A DNA stretch of 64,000 nt, taken from NCBI RefSeq assembly GCF_043555835.1, contig NZ_JBIGHV010000009.1, forward strand, positions 124,001 to 188,000, given 5' to 3'. Source of the DNA: Pelomonas parva. GTDB taxonomy: Bacteria > Pseudomonadota > Gammaproteobacteria > Burkholderiales > Burkholderiaceae_C. Numbering within the stretch: the first letter of the stretch is position 1; every line of letters begins with the position of its first letter. A program made the position numbers and the translations under genes. The notes beneath the pieces are model-generated. The model ran no database searches. It saw nothing but the letters and a program-made list of their open reading frames with translations, and was not told where the DNA came from. This document shows positions 27,553-36,768 of this stretch, one piece after another.

Positions 27553-28170
27553 TCAGCCCTGCCGGTAGATCCAGCTTCGGCGCAGCTTGGCGATACCTTG
27601 CGCGTGGAGCGTCGCAGTGCGGGTGCCAAGTTCACCCCGGGCATTGCGCCTGAAGTCATCCAGGCCAACCTGCCCGAGGTAGATCTCGGTGAAGGTCATC
27701 GGTCGACGGGCGCGCGCCGGCTCGGTCTCGTTGTCGACGGCATAGACGAACACGCACATCCATTGATCGCGCGCGCCATGCGTGTCGACGGCCCCGCCGG
27801 CCTTGCGGGTCGTCTTGATCTCCACGCCTTGGTCACCCGCCTTCACCGCGTTGTTTGCATAGTGCCCGCGCACGACCAGATCGGGATGGCCGTTGAAATA
27901 GGTGTTCACCGTCAACACCCGCGAATGCTTGGCGAGACTGGCGGTCAGCATGTCCGACAGCACGCCCGACATGATGGCCGGGCGCAAGGTGTCGTCGAGC
28001 CGATCCAGGCCCTTGGCCAATAGCGCCGAGTTGACGTCGAAGAAGAAGTCGTAGACGTCCTGGACGGCCGCCTTGAAGTCGTCCAGCCGGAGCTGAAAGG
28101 GCAGCTCAAGTGCCGTATTGAAGCCGGACGGATTGGGCGAGTTCCTGATCATGGGCGGCGTACTCATCAT
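27553..28170 (-). CDS. Putative type II restriction endonuclease (PD-(D/E)xK)
   Basis: Protein of 205 residues with a plausible nuclease core: NGHPDLVVRGHY with Asp97, then GVEIKTTRKAG with Glu117 and Lys119, matching PD...ExK spacing. VDTHGARDQWMCVFVYAVDNE follows as expected for the next core strand. The N-terminal half is helical. It is convergent with the adjacent methyltransferase gene and tail to tail with it, so I infer the restriction partner. No family name is recognised. A start at the second or third Met (MIRNSPNPSG) is equally possible. Confidence 0.7.
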   Translation of the reverse strand: MMSTPPMIRNSPNPSGFNTALELPFQLRLDDFKAAVQDVYDFFFDVNSALLAKGLDRLDDTLRPAIMSGVLSDMLTASLAKHSRVLTVNTYFNGHPDLVVRGHYANNAVKAGDQGVEIKTTRKAGGAVDTHGARDQWMCVFVYAVDNETEPARARRPMTFTEIYLGQVGLDDFRRNARGELGTRTATLHAQGIAKLRRSWIYRQG

Positions 28171-28218
28171 GGCGGGACGAGCGCTGGGGGCGCCCTCAAA
28201 AACGGGCGCCAGTGTCCG

Positions 28219-30102
28219 CTAAATCTCGACCTTGCTGCCCAGCTCCACGATGCGGTTGGCCGGCAGGTGCAGGAAATCCGCCGCCGCCGCCGCGTTGCGG
28301 TGCATGCTGGCGAACAGCTTCTCGCGCCACAGCGCCATGCCCGAGCCGATGGTCGGGATGATGATGTCGCGGCTCAGGAAGTAGCTGGTCTCCATCTCCT
28401 CCAGCTGCACGCCGTGCTTCTTCAGCAACTCCAGCGCCTCGGGCACGTCGGGCTCGTTCTTGAAGCCGAAGTGCAGCGCCACCTGCCAGCAGTTGTGGCC
28501 CAACGCCTCAACCTCGCAACGCTTCTCGAAGCCCACCCAGGGCACCTCGTGGTGCTTGACGGTGACGAAGATGTTCTGCTCGTGCAGCACCTTGTTGTGC
28601 TTGAGGTTGTGCAGCAGCGCATTGGGCGTGCTGCCCTTCTCGGAGGACAGGAACACGGCCGTGCCGGCAACGCGCGTGGGCGGGTTGATGAACACCGCCT
28701 CCAGGAAGGCCGGCAGCTCGATGGCGTCCTGGCGCAGCTTGTCGGACAGCAGCTTGCGGCCCTGCTTCCAGGTCAGCATCAGCGTGAACACGCAGACGCC
28801 GATCAGCAGCGGGAACCAGCCGCCGTGCAGCAGCTTGAGCAGGTTGGACGCGAGGAAGGTGACGTCAATGACGAAGAAGATGCCGGTGGCGGCGATGCAA
28901 AGCGCCAGCGGGTACTTCCAGCCGTAGCGGATGACGAAGAAGGTCATCACCGTCGTGATGGTCATGTCGATGGTGACGGCCACGCCGTAGGCGCCGGCCA
29001 GCTTGCTCGACGAGCCGAAGAACACGACCGCGACGACGACCAACGCGAACAGGCTCCAGTTGATGAAGGGCACGTAGATCTGGCCCGTGTCGCGCACGCT
29101 GGTGTGCACGATGCGCAGGCGCGGCATGATGCCCAGCTGGATGGCCTGCTTGGTGACCGAGAAGGCCGCCGTGATGAGCGCCTGCGACGCGACGGTGGCT
29201 GCCGCCATCGCGAGCAGGAACAGCGGGATCTCGGCCCACTCGGGCGCCAGCAGGTAGAACGGGTTCTTGATGGCCGCCGGGTCGTTCAACAGCATCGCGC
29301 CCTGGCCGAAGTAGTTGATGACCAGCGCCGGCATGACAACGCCATACCAGGCGATGCGGATGGGCTTCTTGCCGAAGTGGCCCAGGTCGGCATACAGCGC
29401 CTCGCCGCCGGTGACAACCAGCACGACGGCGCCCAGCGCGACGAAGGCGACCCAGCGGTACTCCAGGCAGAAATTCAGCGCGTAGATGGGGTTGACGGCG
29501 GCCAGCACGCGCGGGTTGTCGACGATGTGCGGCAGGCCCAGCGCGGCCAGGCTGGTGAACCACAGCAGCATGACCGGCCCGAAGGCCTTGCCGATGCCGG
29601 CGGTGCCGAAGCGCTGCACACCGAACAGGCCGGCCAGCACGATCAGCGTGATGGGCAGCACGGCGTCGTGGTACTGCGGCGCGTAGACCTCGATGCCCTC
29701 GATGGCGCCCAGCACCGTCATGGCCGGCGTGATGACGGCGTCGCCGAAGAAGATGGCCGTGCCGAACAAGCCCACCAGCATCAGCACACGGCGCAGCCTG
29801 GGTTTGTCGTTCACCGCGTTGGTGGCCAGCGCCAGCATGGCGATCAGTCCCCCTTCGCCGTTGTTGTCGGCGCGCAGGATGAGCAGCACGTACTTGACGG
29901 AGACGATGACGGTCATCGTCCAGAACAGCAGCGACAGCACGCCGAGGATGTTCTCCGGCGTGGTGGCGACATGGCCGCCGTGGAAGACTTCTTTGAGGGC
30001 GTACAGCGGGCTGGTGCCGATGTCGCCGTAGACGACGCCCAACGCGCCGAGGGTCAGGCCCGCCATGGCCGAGGGGCTGCGGGCCGCTTGGGAAGAACTC
30101 AC
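28219..30102 (-). CDS. kup: Low-affinity potassium transporter Kup
   Basis: Inner-membrane K+ uptake protein of 627 residues, the usual Kup length. It opens with the hallmark GALGVVYGDIGTSPLYALKEVF (about 17-38), followed by eleven or twelve more hydrophobic helices and a hydrophilic C-terminal domain of about 170 residues (NKVLHEQNIFVTVKHHEVPWV...). It ends VELGSKVEI. GTG 30102 is preferred, with ATG 30066 as an alternative. The frame extends further upstream without coding character. It stands alone, with a repeat-containing gap upstream. Confidence 0.93.
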   Translation of the reverse strand: MSSSQAARSPSAMAGLTLGALGVVYGDIGTSPLYALKEVFHGGHVATTPENILGVLSLLFWTMTVIVSVKYVLLILRADNNGEGGLIAMLALATNAVNDKPRLRRVLMLVGLFGTAIFFGDAVITPAMTVLGAIEGIEVYAPQYHDAVLPITLIVLAGLFGVQRFGTAGIGKAFGPVMLLWFTSLAALGLPHIVDNPRVLAAVNPIYALNFCLEYRWVAFVALGAVVLVVTGGEALYADLGHFGKKPIRIAWYGVVMPALVINYFGQGAMLLNDPAAIKNPFYLLAPEWAEIPLFLLAMAAATVASQALITAAFSVTKQAIQLGIMPRLRIVHTSVRDTGQIYVPFINWSLFALVVVAVVFFGSSSKLAGAYGVAVTIDMTITTVMTFFVIRYGWKYPLALCIAATGIFFVIDVTFLASNLLKLLHGGWFPLLIGVCVFTLMLTWKQGRKLLSDKLRQDAIELPAFLEAVFINPPTRVAGTAVFLSSEKGSTPNALLHNLKHNKVLHEQNIFVTVKHHEVPWVGFEKRCEVEALGHNCWQVALHFGFKNEPDVPEALELLKKHGVQLEEMETSYFLSRDIIIPTIGSGMALWREKLFASMHRNAAAAADFLHLPANRIVELGSKVEI

Positions 30103-30413
30103 GTCGTGAGGGCCACCGGCTTGGGGTGGCGTTTGTTCGAAAGTCGGGATTCTGCGCCCGGTTTTGGCAATTTGTGCAGCGCAGCAAACCCGCAATTGCA
30201 GTGCTTGACGCTTCCGCCCTGCAGGCGTAATCGCAGCCGCGCAGCCGGCTGCTCATTCAGCGACCGCCGTGGAACTGGCTTTGCCAGGCCACTGGCGGTT
30301 GCCAAGGCCAGAGGCCTTGTCCTTCGCCAGGCACAACCAGTCCTCAGGACTGCTTGTGTCCGGGCTCAGCCCCCTTGAAGGGGGCGCGCGAAGCGCGTAG
30401 GGGGTGAGCCTGT
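30103..30413. repeat. Intergenic region holding the second copy of the hairpin repeat
   Basis: This gap between kup and gshA (both minus strand) has no convincing gene. Positions 30306-30369 carry, in inverted orientation, a diverged copy of the unit at 6436-6501. The shared blocks are CTGAGCCCGGACA, CAGTCC/GGACTG stems, TGCCTGGCGAAGG and GGCCTCTGGCC. Both copies also have a nearby CAGCCCCC tract. The kup promoter should also lie here, but I could not place it. Confidence 0.6.
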
Positions 30414-31679
30414 TTATGCCGCTTCGGCTTCAGCCTGCGGGTCAGTCGCCTCCAGCTCGTAGCTGGCTGCCAGCATCGCCAGCCTGCCGATGACGCCATA
30501 CATGTAGAAGCGGTTGGGCGCGCTGGCGCCGGGCTTCTCGCCGGGACGGGGCAGGTGGGGCGAATCGGCAAAGGCCAGCGGCACGTAGCTGGCGCCGGGG
30601 GCGTTGAGGTTCTCGTCGATGCCGCGCTGGGCGTGCACGCGGTAGAAGCCGCCCACCACATAGCGGTCCATCATGTAGACGACCGGCTCGGCGACGGCCT
30701 CGTGCACGCGCTCGTGGGTGGGCACGCCCTCCTGGACGATCACTTCCTGACCCAGGTCGGCGGGCAGGTTGCCGGCCAGCGCCTCGATGTCCTTGGCATC
30801 GCGCAGCGTCAGCACGCTGCGGCCAAAGCTGCCGACATCGCTCTTGATGACGACGAAGGGCTTCTCGTTGATGCCGTATTCCTTGTACTTGCGGCGCACC
30901 TTGGTCAGCTGCGCGTCGGCCGCCGTCTGCAGCGCCTCCAGGCCCTTGCTGCCGTGCAGGTCGACGCTCTGGAAAGACGGCGTGATGAGCCAGGGGTCCA
31001 TGCCCAGCAGCTTGCCGAAGCGCTTGGCGACTTCCTCGTAAGCGCGGAAGTGCTGGCTCTTGCGGCGCACGCTCCAGCCGGCGTGCAGCGGCGGCAGCAG
31101 GTATTGCTCATGCAGGCCCATCAGCTGCGGCGGCGTGCCGTTGGCGAGGTCGCTGTTGAGCAGGATGGTGCAGGGGTCGAAGCCCTTGAGCATGAGCCGG
31201 CCGCGCTTGCGCACCAGCGGCTCGAAGACAAGGCTGCCGCCGCTGGCCAGGGCCAGCTCCTCGGGCTCGGTCTGCGCCGGGTCCAGCGCGCCCAGGCGCA
31301 CGTTCAGGCCGGCCTGCGTGAAGATGCGCACCAGCGTGGCGAGGTGGTCCAGGTAGAAGCTGCAGCGCACGCCGGGCTCGGGGACGAGCAGCAGGTTGCG
31401 CGCCTCGGGGCAGATCTTCTCGATGGCCGCCATGGCCGCCTGCACGGCCTGCGGCAGCATCTGGGCGGTGAGGTGGTTGAAGCCGCTGGGGAAGAGGTTG
31501 GTGTCCACCGGCGCGAGCTTGAAGCCGGCGTTGCGCAGGTCGACCGAGGCGTAGAAGGTGGGCGTGTGCTCCATCCATTCGAGCCGGAACCAGCGTTCCG
31601 TGGCCGGCATGGACTCCAGCACGCGGGCCTCCAGCTCGTTGATGGGGCCGTTCAGGGCGGTGATCAGATGGGGAACCAT
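30414..31679 (-). CDS. gshA: Glutamate-cysteine ligase (ATP-grasp type, TIGR02049-like)
   Basis: Cytosolic enzyme of 421 residues for the first and rate-limiting step of glutathione synthesis. It belongs to the betaproteobacterial/acidithiobacillus GshA type and not the E. coli type. The signatures are FRLEWMEHTPTFYASVDLRNAGFKLAPVDTNLFPSGFNHL in the N-terminal third and PFVVIKSDVGSFGRSVLTLRDAKDI as the ATP-grasp region, with YMMDRYVVGGFYRVH near the C-terminal third. ATG 31679 gives the standard N-terminus. With gshB and frmA it forms a dispersed glutathione group in this window. Confidence 0.92.
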   Translation of the reverse strand: MVPHLITALNGPINELEARVLESMPATERWFRLEWMEHTPTFYASVDLRNAGFKLAPVDTNLFPSGFNHLTAQMLPQAVQAAMAAIEKICPEARNLLLVPEPGVRCSFYLDHLATLVRIFTQAGLNVRLGALDPAQTEPEELALASGGSLVFEPLVRKRGRLMLKGFDPCTILLNSDLANGTPPQLMGLHEQYLLPPLHAGWSVRRKSQHFRAYEEVAKRFGKLLGMDPWLITPSFQSVDLHGSKGLEALQTAADAQLTKVRRKYKEYGINEKPFVVIKSDVGSFGRSVLTLRDAKDIEALAGNLPADLGQEVIVQEGVPTHERVHEAVAEPVVYMMDRYVVGGFYRVHAQRGIDENLNAPGASYVPLAFADSPHLPRPGEKPGASAPNRFYMYGVIGRLAMLAASYELEATDPQAEAEAA

Positions 31680-31732
31680 GGCCGGATGATCTCAAACTCG
31701 CAGACCGGGCCAACTGGGGGCGGCCGCGCGGA

Positions 31733-32869
31733 TCACAAGACACCGTCGGCGCACAGCGTGCGGCCGCGGCCGGCGTGCTTGGCGCGGTAGAGCTGGTCGT
31801 CGGCCCGCTTGATGGCGGCGGCCAGCGTCTCGCCGGGCTGCACGCGCACCGCGCCGGCGCTGAAGTCGACGACAAAACCCAGGCTGGCCTCGCAGCGCCG
31901 CCGCAGCGCCTGGTGCAGCCGCGCGTCGAGCCGGCTGAAGGCCTCGGGGTCGCAGTGGCGCAGCAGCAGGCAGAACTCCTCGCCGCCGTAGCGGCCGAGC
32001 AGGTCGCTGGCGCGCAGTTCGCCGCGCAGCACCTCGCCGGCCAGCTTCAGCACCTCGTCGCCGACCGGGTGGCCGCGCTCGTCGTTGATGAGCTTGAAGT
32101 GGTCCAGGTCCAGCATCAGCAGCACGGTGGCGTCGTCCGCCGTGCCACCCGCCGCACCCAGAGCGCGGCCGGCGCGGTTCATCCACTCGCGACGGTTCAG
32201 CAGGCCGGTCAGCGGGTCCAGCGACGCCAGCCGCACGAGCGCCTGCTCGGCGGCGTCCCGATGGGCCAGCAGGAAGCCCATGGTGCCCAGCACCAGGCTG
32301 GCGTTGAGCAGCATCAGCGAGGCGAAGTTCAGCGGATGGGGCGCGATGAAGCGCGGGTAGACCTCGGGCCAACCCAGCACGAGTGCGGCGCGGCCCAGCG
32401 TGAACAGCGCGTTGGCCATGGCGGCCGCGCCGCACAGCCAGCGCCAGCGCACGCGCCCGGCGCCGCGCAGCAGCAGGCCGCTGCCCCACAGGATCTGCAG
32501 GCCGATGACCAGGTTGGTGATGCCGGTGGCGAGCTTCTGGTCGCCGTAGATGACCGCATGCACGGCGCCCAGCAGCAGCGGCGGCAGCAGCAGCGCCCAG
32601 GCCGGCGTCCGCAGGCTCAGGAAGCGCCCGACGGACAGCACCATGGCGGCGGCCGAGCCGCTCAGCGCCATGACGCCAAGCGTCGCCAGCAGCTGCGGCT
32701 GCGCCCGGGTCGCGACGATCAGCAAGCCGAACCCCAGCGCCTGGCCCAGCAGCATGAACTGCCAGGCCTGCAGGCCGCTGCGCGAACGGATGCCGACACC
32801 GACGAACAGCGCCAGCATCATCAGCAGCGCATTGACCAGCACCGCCGCGAGCAAGGTGATCACGTCCAT
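31733..32869 (-). CDS. Membrane-bound GGDEF diguanylate cyclase
   Basis: Protein of 378 residues from ATG 32869. The N-terminal half has six or seven hydrophobic segments (about 1-190) forming a membrane sensor of unknown ligand. The C-terminal half is a GGDEF domain: DPLTGLLNRREW, MLDLDHFKLINDERGHPVGDEVLKL, and the active-site signature RYGGEEF, followed by FSAGAVRVQPGETLAAAIKRADDQLYRAKHAGR. It should make cyclic di-GMP. I see no clear RxxD inhibitory site before GGEEF. ATGs at 32881 and 32905 are alternatives, but 32905 lies at the edge of the amtB terminator. Confidence 0.87.
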   Translation of the reverse strand: MDVITLLAAVLVNALLMMLALFVGVGIRSRSGLQAWQFMLLGQALGFGLLIVATRAQPQLLATLGVMALSGSAAAMVLSVGRFLSLRTPAWALLLPPLLLGAVHAVIYGDQKLATGITNLVIGLQILWGSGLLLRGAGRVRWRWLCGAAAMANALFTLGRAALVLGWPEVYPRFIAPHPLNFASLMLLNASLVLGTMGFLLAHRDAAEQALVRLASLDPLTGLLNRREWMNRAGRALGAAGGTADDATVLLMLDLDHFKLINDERGHPVGDEVLKLAGEVLRGELRASDLLGRYGGEEFCLLLRHCDPEAFSRLDARLHQALRRRCEASLGFVVDFSAGAVRVQPGETLAAAIKRADDQLYRAKHAGRGRTLCADGVL

Positions 32870-32906
32870 GCCGGCCAGCATAACGACCGGTCTGCAGACG
32901 CCCATG

Positions 32907-32931
32907 AAAAAGCCGCCCCGTGGGGCGGCTC
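32907..32931 (-). terminator. Intrinsic terminator after amtB
   Basis: Read on the minus strand, AGCCGCCCCACGGGGCGGCT forms a strong stem followed by TTTTTC. It lies 38 bp past the amtB stop and ends the porin-glnK-amtB transcript before the GGDEF gene. Confidence 0.85.
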
Positions 32932-32968
32932 GGTGTGACGAAGGCCCGGCGCGAGCCGGTCCTCTGTA

Positions 32969-34495
32969 TCACTTGTGGTAGGCCGTCTCGCCGTGCGAGC
33001 TGATGTCCAGACCTTCGCGCTCTTCCTCTTCGGTCACGCGCAGGCCGATGGTCAGGTCGACCAGCTTGTACGCGACCACCGAGACGACGCCCGACCAGAC
33101 GATGGTCAGCAGCACGGCCTTGGCCTGGATCCACACCTGGCCGGCGATGGAGTAGGCCTCCGGCGCGACCATGGCGACCGTCGTCCAGTCGGCGACGGCG
33201 CTCGGGCCACCCAGGTTGGGGCTGTTGAAGACACCCGTCAGCAGCGCGCCGACGATGCCGCCGATGCCGTGGACGCCGAACACGTCCAGCGAGTCGTCCG
33301 CACCCAGCATCTTCTTCAGGCCCGACACACCCCACAGGCAGGCGAAGCCAGCGACCAGGCCGATGACCAGGCCACCGCCGATGCCGACGTTGCCGGCAGC
33401 CGGCGTGATGGCGACGAGGCCGGCGACGGCACCCGAGGCAGCACCCAGCATCGAGGCCTTGCCCTTGAGCAGCGCCTCACCCACGCACCAGGCCAGCACC
33501 GCAGCAGCCGTGGCAGCCAGGGTGTTGAAGAAGGCCAGGGCAGCGAAGCCGTTGGCTTCCAGCGCGGAGCCGGCGTTGAAGCCGAACCAGCCCACCCACA
33601 GCAGCGAGGCACCAACCATGGTCAGCGTCAGGCTGTGCGGCGTGAACTGCTCGCGGCCGTAGCCGACGCGCTTGCCGACCATGTACGCGCCCACCAGGCC
33701 AGCGACGGCCGCGTTGATGTGCACCACCGTGCCGCCCGCGAAGTCCAGCGCGCCCCACTGCCAGATCAAACCGGCCTTGCTGGTCATCTCTGCAGCGACT
33801 TCAGCCGAGCTGTAGGCATCCGGGCCCATCCAGTACCAGACCATGTGAGCGATGGGCAGGTAGCTGAACGTGAACCACAGCGTCAGGAAGGCGAGCACGG
33901 CGGAGAACTTCATGCGCTCGGCGAAGGCGCCGATGATCAGGCAGGCGGTGATGCCGGCGAAGGTCGCCTGGAAACCCGCGAACACGATCTCGTACATCGG
34001 CGTGCCCTTGCTGAAGGTCGCGCCCAGTGCGAAGGTGCCGGCCGCGTTGTCCCACAGGCCCTTCATGAACAGCCTGTCGGTGCCGCCGATGAAGGCATTG
34101 CCCTCGGTGAACGCGAAGCTGTAGCCGTACAGCACCCACAGCACCACCATCAGCGAGAAGCCGACCATGACCTGCATCAGCACCGACAGCATGTTCTTGC
34201 TGCGCACCAGGCCGCCGTAGAACAGCGCAAGACCCGGCACCGTCATCATGATGACGAGCAGCGTGGACACCATCATCCACGAGGTATCACCCTTGTTGGG
34301 TGCGGGCGCGGGGGCCGCAGCCGCAGCGGGCGCTGCCTCGGCCGGGGGCGTGGCGGCAGGCGCGGAGGCCGCGTCGACCGCTGCAGTGGCAGTGGCCGCA
34401 ACGGCAGCGGCGGGCGCCGAGGCGGCGTCCTGGGCCCAGGCGGCCGGCGCGAGCAGACCCGCCGCGAGGGCGAGGCCGGCAAGGAGTTTCTTCAT
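32969..34495 (-). CDS. amtB: Ammonium transporter
   Basis: Inner-membrane ammonium channel of 508 residues. A signal peptide (about 1-22, ending AWAQDA) is followed by an unusually long low-complexity Ala/Pro linker (about 23-72). The Amt fold then starts at DTSWMMVSTLLVIMMTVPGLALFYGGLVRSKN and continues through typical segments such as DFAGGTVVHINAAVAGL and VFGVHGIGGIVGALLTG. The Ala/Pro extension before the first helix is longer than in enteric AmtB. It lies 37 bp downstream of glnK, whose product would block the channel when nitrogen is plentiful. Confidence 0.95.
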   Translation of the reverse strand: MKKLLAGLALAAGLLAPAAWAQDAASAPAAAVAATATAAVDAASAPAATPPAEAAPAAAAAPAPAPNKGDTSWMMVSTLLVIMMTVPGLALFYGGLVRSKNMLSVLMQVMVGFSLMVVLWVLYGYSFAFTEGNAFIGGTDRLFMKGLWDNAAGTFALGATFSKGTPMYEIVFAGFQATFAGITACLIIGAFAERMKFSAVLAFLTLWFTFSYLPIAHMVWYWMGPDAYSSAEVAAEMTSKAGLIWQWGALDFAGGTVVHINAAVAGLVGAYMVGKRVGYGREQFTPHSLTLTMVGASLLWVGWFGFNAGSALEANGFAALAFFNTLAATAAAVLAWCVGEALLKGKASMLGAASGAVAGLVAITPAAGNVGIGGGLVIGLVAGFACLWGVSGLKKMLGADDSLDVFGVHGIGGIVGALLTGVFNSPNLGGPSAVADWTTVAMVAPEAYSIAGQVWIQAKAVLLTIVWSGVVSVVAYKLVDLTIGLRVTEEEEREGLDISSHGETAYHK

Positions 34496-34532
34496 TTGAG
34501 GGTTCTCCAAACGGTTGTTATGGACGCGCGCT

Positions 34533-34871
34533 TCAGAGCGCGTCGTTGCCGGTTTCGCCGGTGCGGATGCGGACGACCTGGTCCAGCGGCGACACGAAGA
34601 TCTTCCCGTCACCGATCTTGCCGGTACGCGCCGACGACTCGATGGCCTCGATGACACGGTCGACGACGTCGTCGTTCACGGCGGCTTCGATCTTGACCTT
34701 GGGCAGGAAGTCGACGACGTACTCCGCACCGCGGTACAGCTCGGTGTGGCCCTTCTGGCGGCCGAAGCCCTTGACCTCGGTGACCGTCAGCCCCTGCACG
34801 CCGATGGCGCTCAGGGCCTCACGCACCTCGTCGAGCTTGAACGGCTTGATGACGGCAGTGATCAGTTTCAT
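34533..34871 (-). CDS. glnK: Nitrogen regulatory P-II protein
   Basis: Small trimeric signal protein of 112 residues, the exact family length. It begins MKLITAVIKPFKLDEVREAL. The T-loop region GFGRQKGHTELYRGAEYVVDFLPK holds the Tyr51 uridylylation site, and the C-terminal signature is GKIGDGKIFVSPLDQVVRIRTGE. It senses 2-oxoglutarate and ATP/ADP and controls AmtB. It lies between the porin gene and amtB on one transcript behind an apparent sigma-54 promoter, so the GlnK name is favoured over GlnB. Confidence 0.95.
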   Translation of the reverse strand: MKLITAVIKPFKLDEVREALSAIGVQGLTVTEVKGFGRQKGHTELYRGAEYVVDFLPKVKIEAAVNDDVVDRVIEAIESSARTGKIGDGKIFVSPLDQVVRIRTGETGNDAL

Positions 34872-34893
34872 GGGGTTCTCCTGGCGCGGTGGA

Positions 34894-35613
34894 TCAGAAG
34901 GCGTACTTGAGCCCGACGACGACGCCGGATTTGCCCAGGAACTTGTCCTTCACGGTGTAGAAGCCCTTGTCGGCATCGGTGCCGATGACGGCGAGGCTCG
35001 GAGTCAGCGCGCCAAACGACTTGGACAGCGTCAGCGAGTAGTCGGTGTAGGTGGCCGGGCCGCCCACCGGGCCCTTGATCTTCTGGTGGCCCACGTGCGG
35101 CGCCAGCATCCAGCCATCGGCGACCTCGAAGCTGGCGGACACGTCCAGGTAGCCGCTGCTCTTGCTGTCGGGGTTGCCGAAGGTGTCGGTCAGCGCATGC
35201 GAGTACTTGACGGTGACCGGGCCGAAGCTCAGTGCGCCGTACAGCTCGAAGGTATTGGCGCTGACGGCGAGCTTGTTGCTGGGGTAGTAGTACTGCAGGC
35301 CGCCGACATCCAGCGTCAGGCCCGGAGCGACCTCGCCCTTCCAGCCGCCGTAGACGTCGATCTCGACCTCGGAGTCACCGCCGACGTCCTTGATCCACTT
35401 GATCGACGACGCCCAGGCACCAATGTAGAAACCACCCGGCGCAGCGTAGTCCAGGCCGCCTTGCACGGCGGGCTTCAGGCGCGTCTGCGAGATGCCGCGA
35501 TAGCGGTAGTCGCTGACGACGCTGGCATTGAACGTCAGCGGCGAGGCCTCCTGGGCGAAGGCCGGCAGTGCCGTGGTCAGCGCCAGTGCGATCAGCGAAG
35601 GGGAAAACTTCAT
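34894..35613 (-). CDS. TorF family putative porin
   Basis: Outer-membrane beta-barrel of 239 residues with a signal peptide (about 1-20, ALPAFAQEA). The TorF signature is seen at the mature N-terminus, LTFNASVVSDYRYRGISQTRLKPAVQGGLDY. Many alternating amphipathic strands follow, and the C-terminus is VVGLKYAF, with a terminal Phe as in barrel proteins. It is the first gene of the porin-glnK-amtB unit, so it probably helps supply nitrogen compounds across the outer membrane. The solute is not known. Confidence 0.88.
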   Translation of the reverse strand: MKFSPSLIALALTTALPAFAQEASPLTFNASVVSDYRYRGISQTRLKPAVQGGLDYAAPGGFYIGAWASSIKWIKDVGGDSEVEIDVYGGWKGEVAPGLTLDVGGLQYYYPSNKLAVSANTFELYGALSFGPVTVKYSHALTDTFGNPDSKSSGYLDVSASFEVADGWMLAPHVGHQKIKGPVGGPATYTDYSLTLSKSFGALTPSLAVIGTDADKGFYTVKDKFLGKSGVVVGLKYAF

Positions 35614-35661
35614 GGCGGGGGCTCCTGTTTGAAATGAGGGGGTGACAGTCCGGCGATTCAT

Positions 35662-35678
35662 TGCAGCTTCCGTGCCAA
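35662..35678 (-). promoter_or_regulatory. Sigma-54 promoter for porin-glnK-amtB
   Basis: On the minus strand TTGGCACGGAAGCTGCA fits the sigma-54 consensus (TTGGCACG-N4-TTGCA) with one mismatch and with the invariant GG and GC elements ten bases apart. It lies about 50 bp upstream of the porin start, as expected for a nitrogen-regulated glnK-amtB unit. Confidence 0.75.
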
Positions 35679-35770
35679 GTCGTCCGCCCTCGGGCGGCCG
35701 CACAAATCTGGGCCGAAGGCGCCCGCAACGCACACACACGCACCAAATACGATCCATTCGAGCCACTTTA

Positions 35771-35787
35771 AGCACCTCAACAGTGCA
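35771..35787. promoter_or_regulatory. NtrC-type enhancer site
   Basis: AGCACCTCAACAGTGCA has the NtrC half-sites GCAC-N7-GTGC. It is about 95 bp upstream of the -24 element of the sigma-54 promoter, the usual enhancer distance. Nitrogen-responsive activation is inferred. Confidence 0.65.
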
Positions 35788-35860
35788 TCCGAGGGAAATA
35801 CACCCCCTGACTGTCGCTGGCATCGGCGGCTAGACTGCCCCGCTGCTGCCCTGCCTCCCG

Positions 35861-36768
35861 ATGAGCCTCGCCACCGTCCACTCCCGGGCCCTCGACGGCC
35901 TGGCCGCCGCGCCGGTCACGGTGGAGGTGCATCTCGCCAACGGTCTGCCGAGCTTCACGGTCGTGGGCCTGGCGGACACCGAGGTCAAGGAAGCCCGCGA
36001 GCGCGTGCGCGCCGCGCTGCAGAACAGCGGCCTGGGCTTCCCGGCCAACAAGCGCATCACCGTCAACCTCGCACCCGCCGACCTGCCCAAGGAAGGCGGC
36101 CGCTTCGACCTGCCGATGGCGCTGGGCCTGCTGGCGGCCAACGGCCAGCTGGACATCGCCGCGCTCGCCCGCTTCGAGTGCGCGGGGGAGTTGTCGCTGG
36201 CCGGTGAGCTGCGACCGGTGCGCGGCGCCCTGGCGATGGCGCTGGCACTGCGCCAGGATGGTGCAAACCGTGGGCCAGCGCCGCCGAGGCCGCGCTGGTG
36301 GACGGCCTGACCGTGCGTGAAGCCAGGCATCTGCTGGACGTGGTCGCCGCGCTGCAGCCCGGCGGCGAGGCCTTGCCCCGCGCTGCGGCGCTGCCGCGCG
36401 AGGTACGGCGCGGCCTGCCCGACCTGGCCGACATCAAGGGCCAGGCTGCGCCCAAGCGGGCGCTGGAGATCGCGGCGGCCGGCGGGCACAGCCTGCTGAT
36501 GGTCGGCCCGCCGGGCACCGGCAAGTCCATGCTGGCGCAGCGTCTGCCCGGCCTGTTGCCAGCGTTGGACGACGAAGCGGCGCTGGAGTCCGCCGCCGTG
36601 CTCAGCCTGGCAGGCCAGTTCGACCTCGCGCGCTGGGGCCAGCGGCCGTTTCGGGCACCGCATCATTCGGCGTCCAGCGTCGCGCTGGTGGGTGGTGGCT
36701 CGCCGCCCCGGCCGGGCGAAATCTCCTTGTCCCAGCATGGGGTGCTGTTCCTGGACGAGCTCCCGCTT
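35861..36768 (+). pseudogene. comM: comM (yifB) N-terminal fragment, frameshifted and truncated by the island
   Basis: N-terminal part of the Mg-chelatase-like AAA+ ATPase/helicase ComM, which acts in natural transformation. It starts MSLATVHSRALDGLAAAPVTVEVHL, and the Lon-like N-domain runs to about residue 135. The frame then shifts at about 36255-36285: the first frame ends at 36310, while ASAAEAALVDGLTVREARHL continues in another frame. The Walker A motif GPPGTGKS and the Walker B segment GVLFLDELP are present. Family sequence stops right after LDELP and foreign sequence (LRVEKFC...) follows. The C-terminal part is at 63031-63425. The gene is certainly non-functional. Confidence 0.9.

Noticed and set aside
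28267..30378. A 703-codon plus-strand open frame
   Set aside because: It is antisense to kup, and the translation is repetitive and charge-biased without family features.
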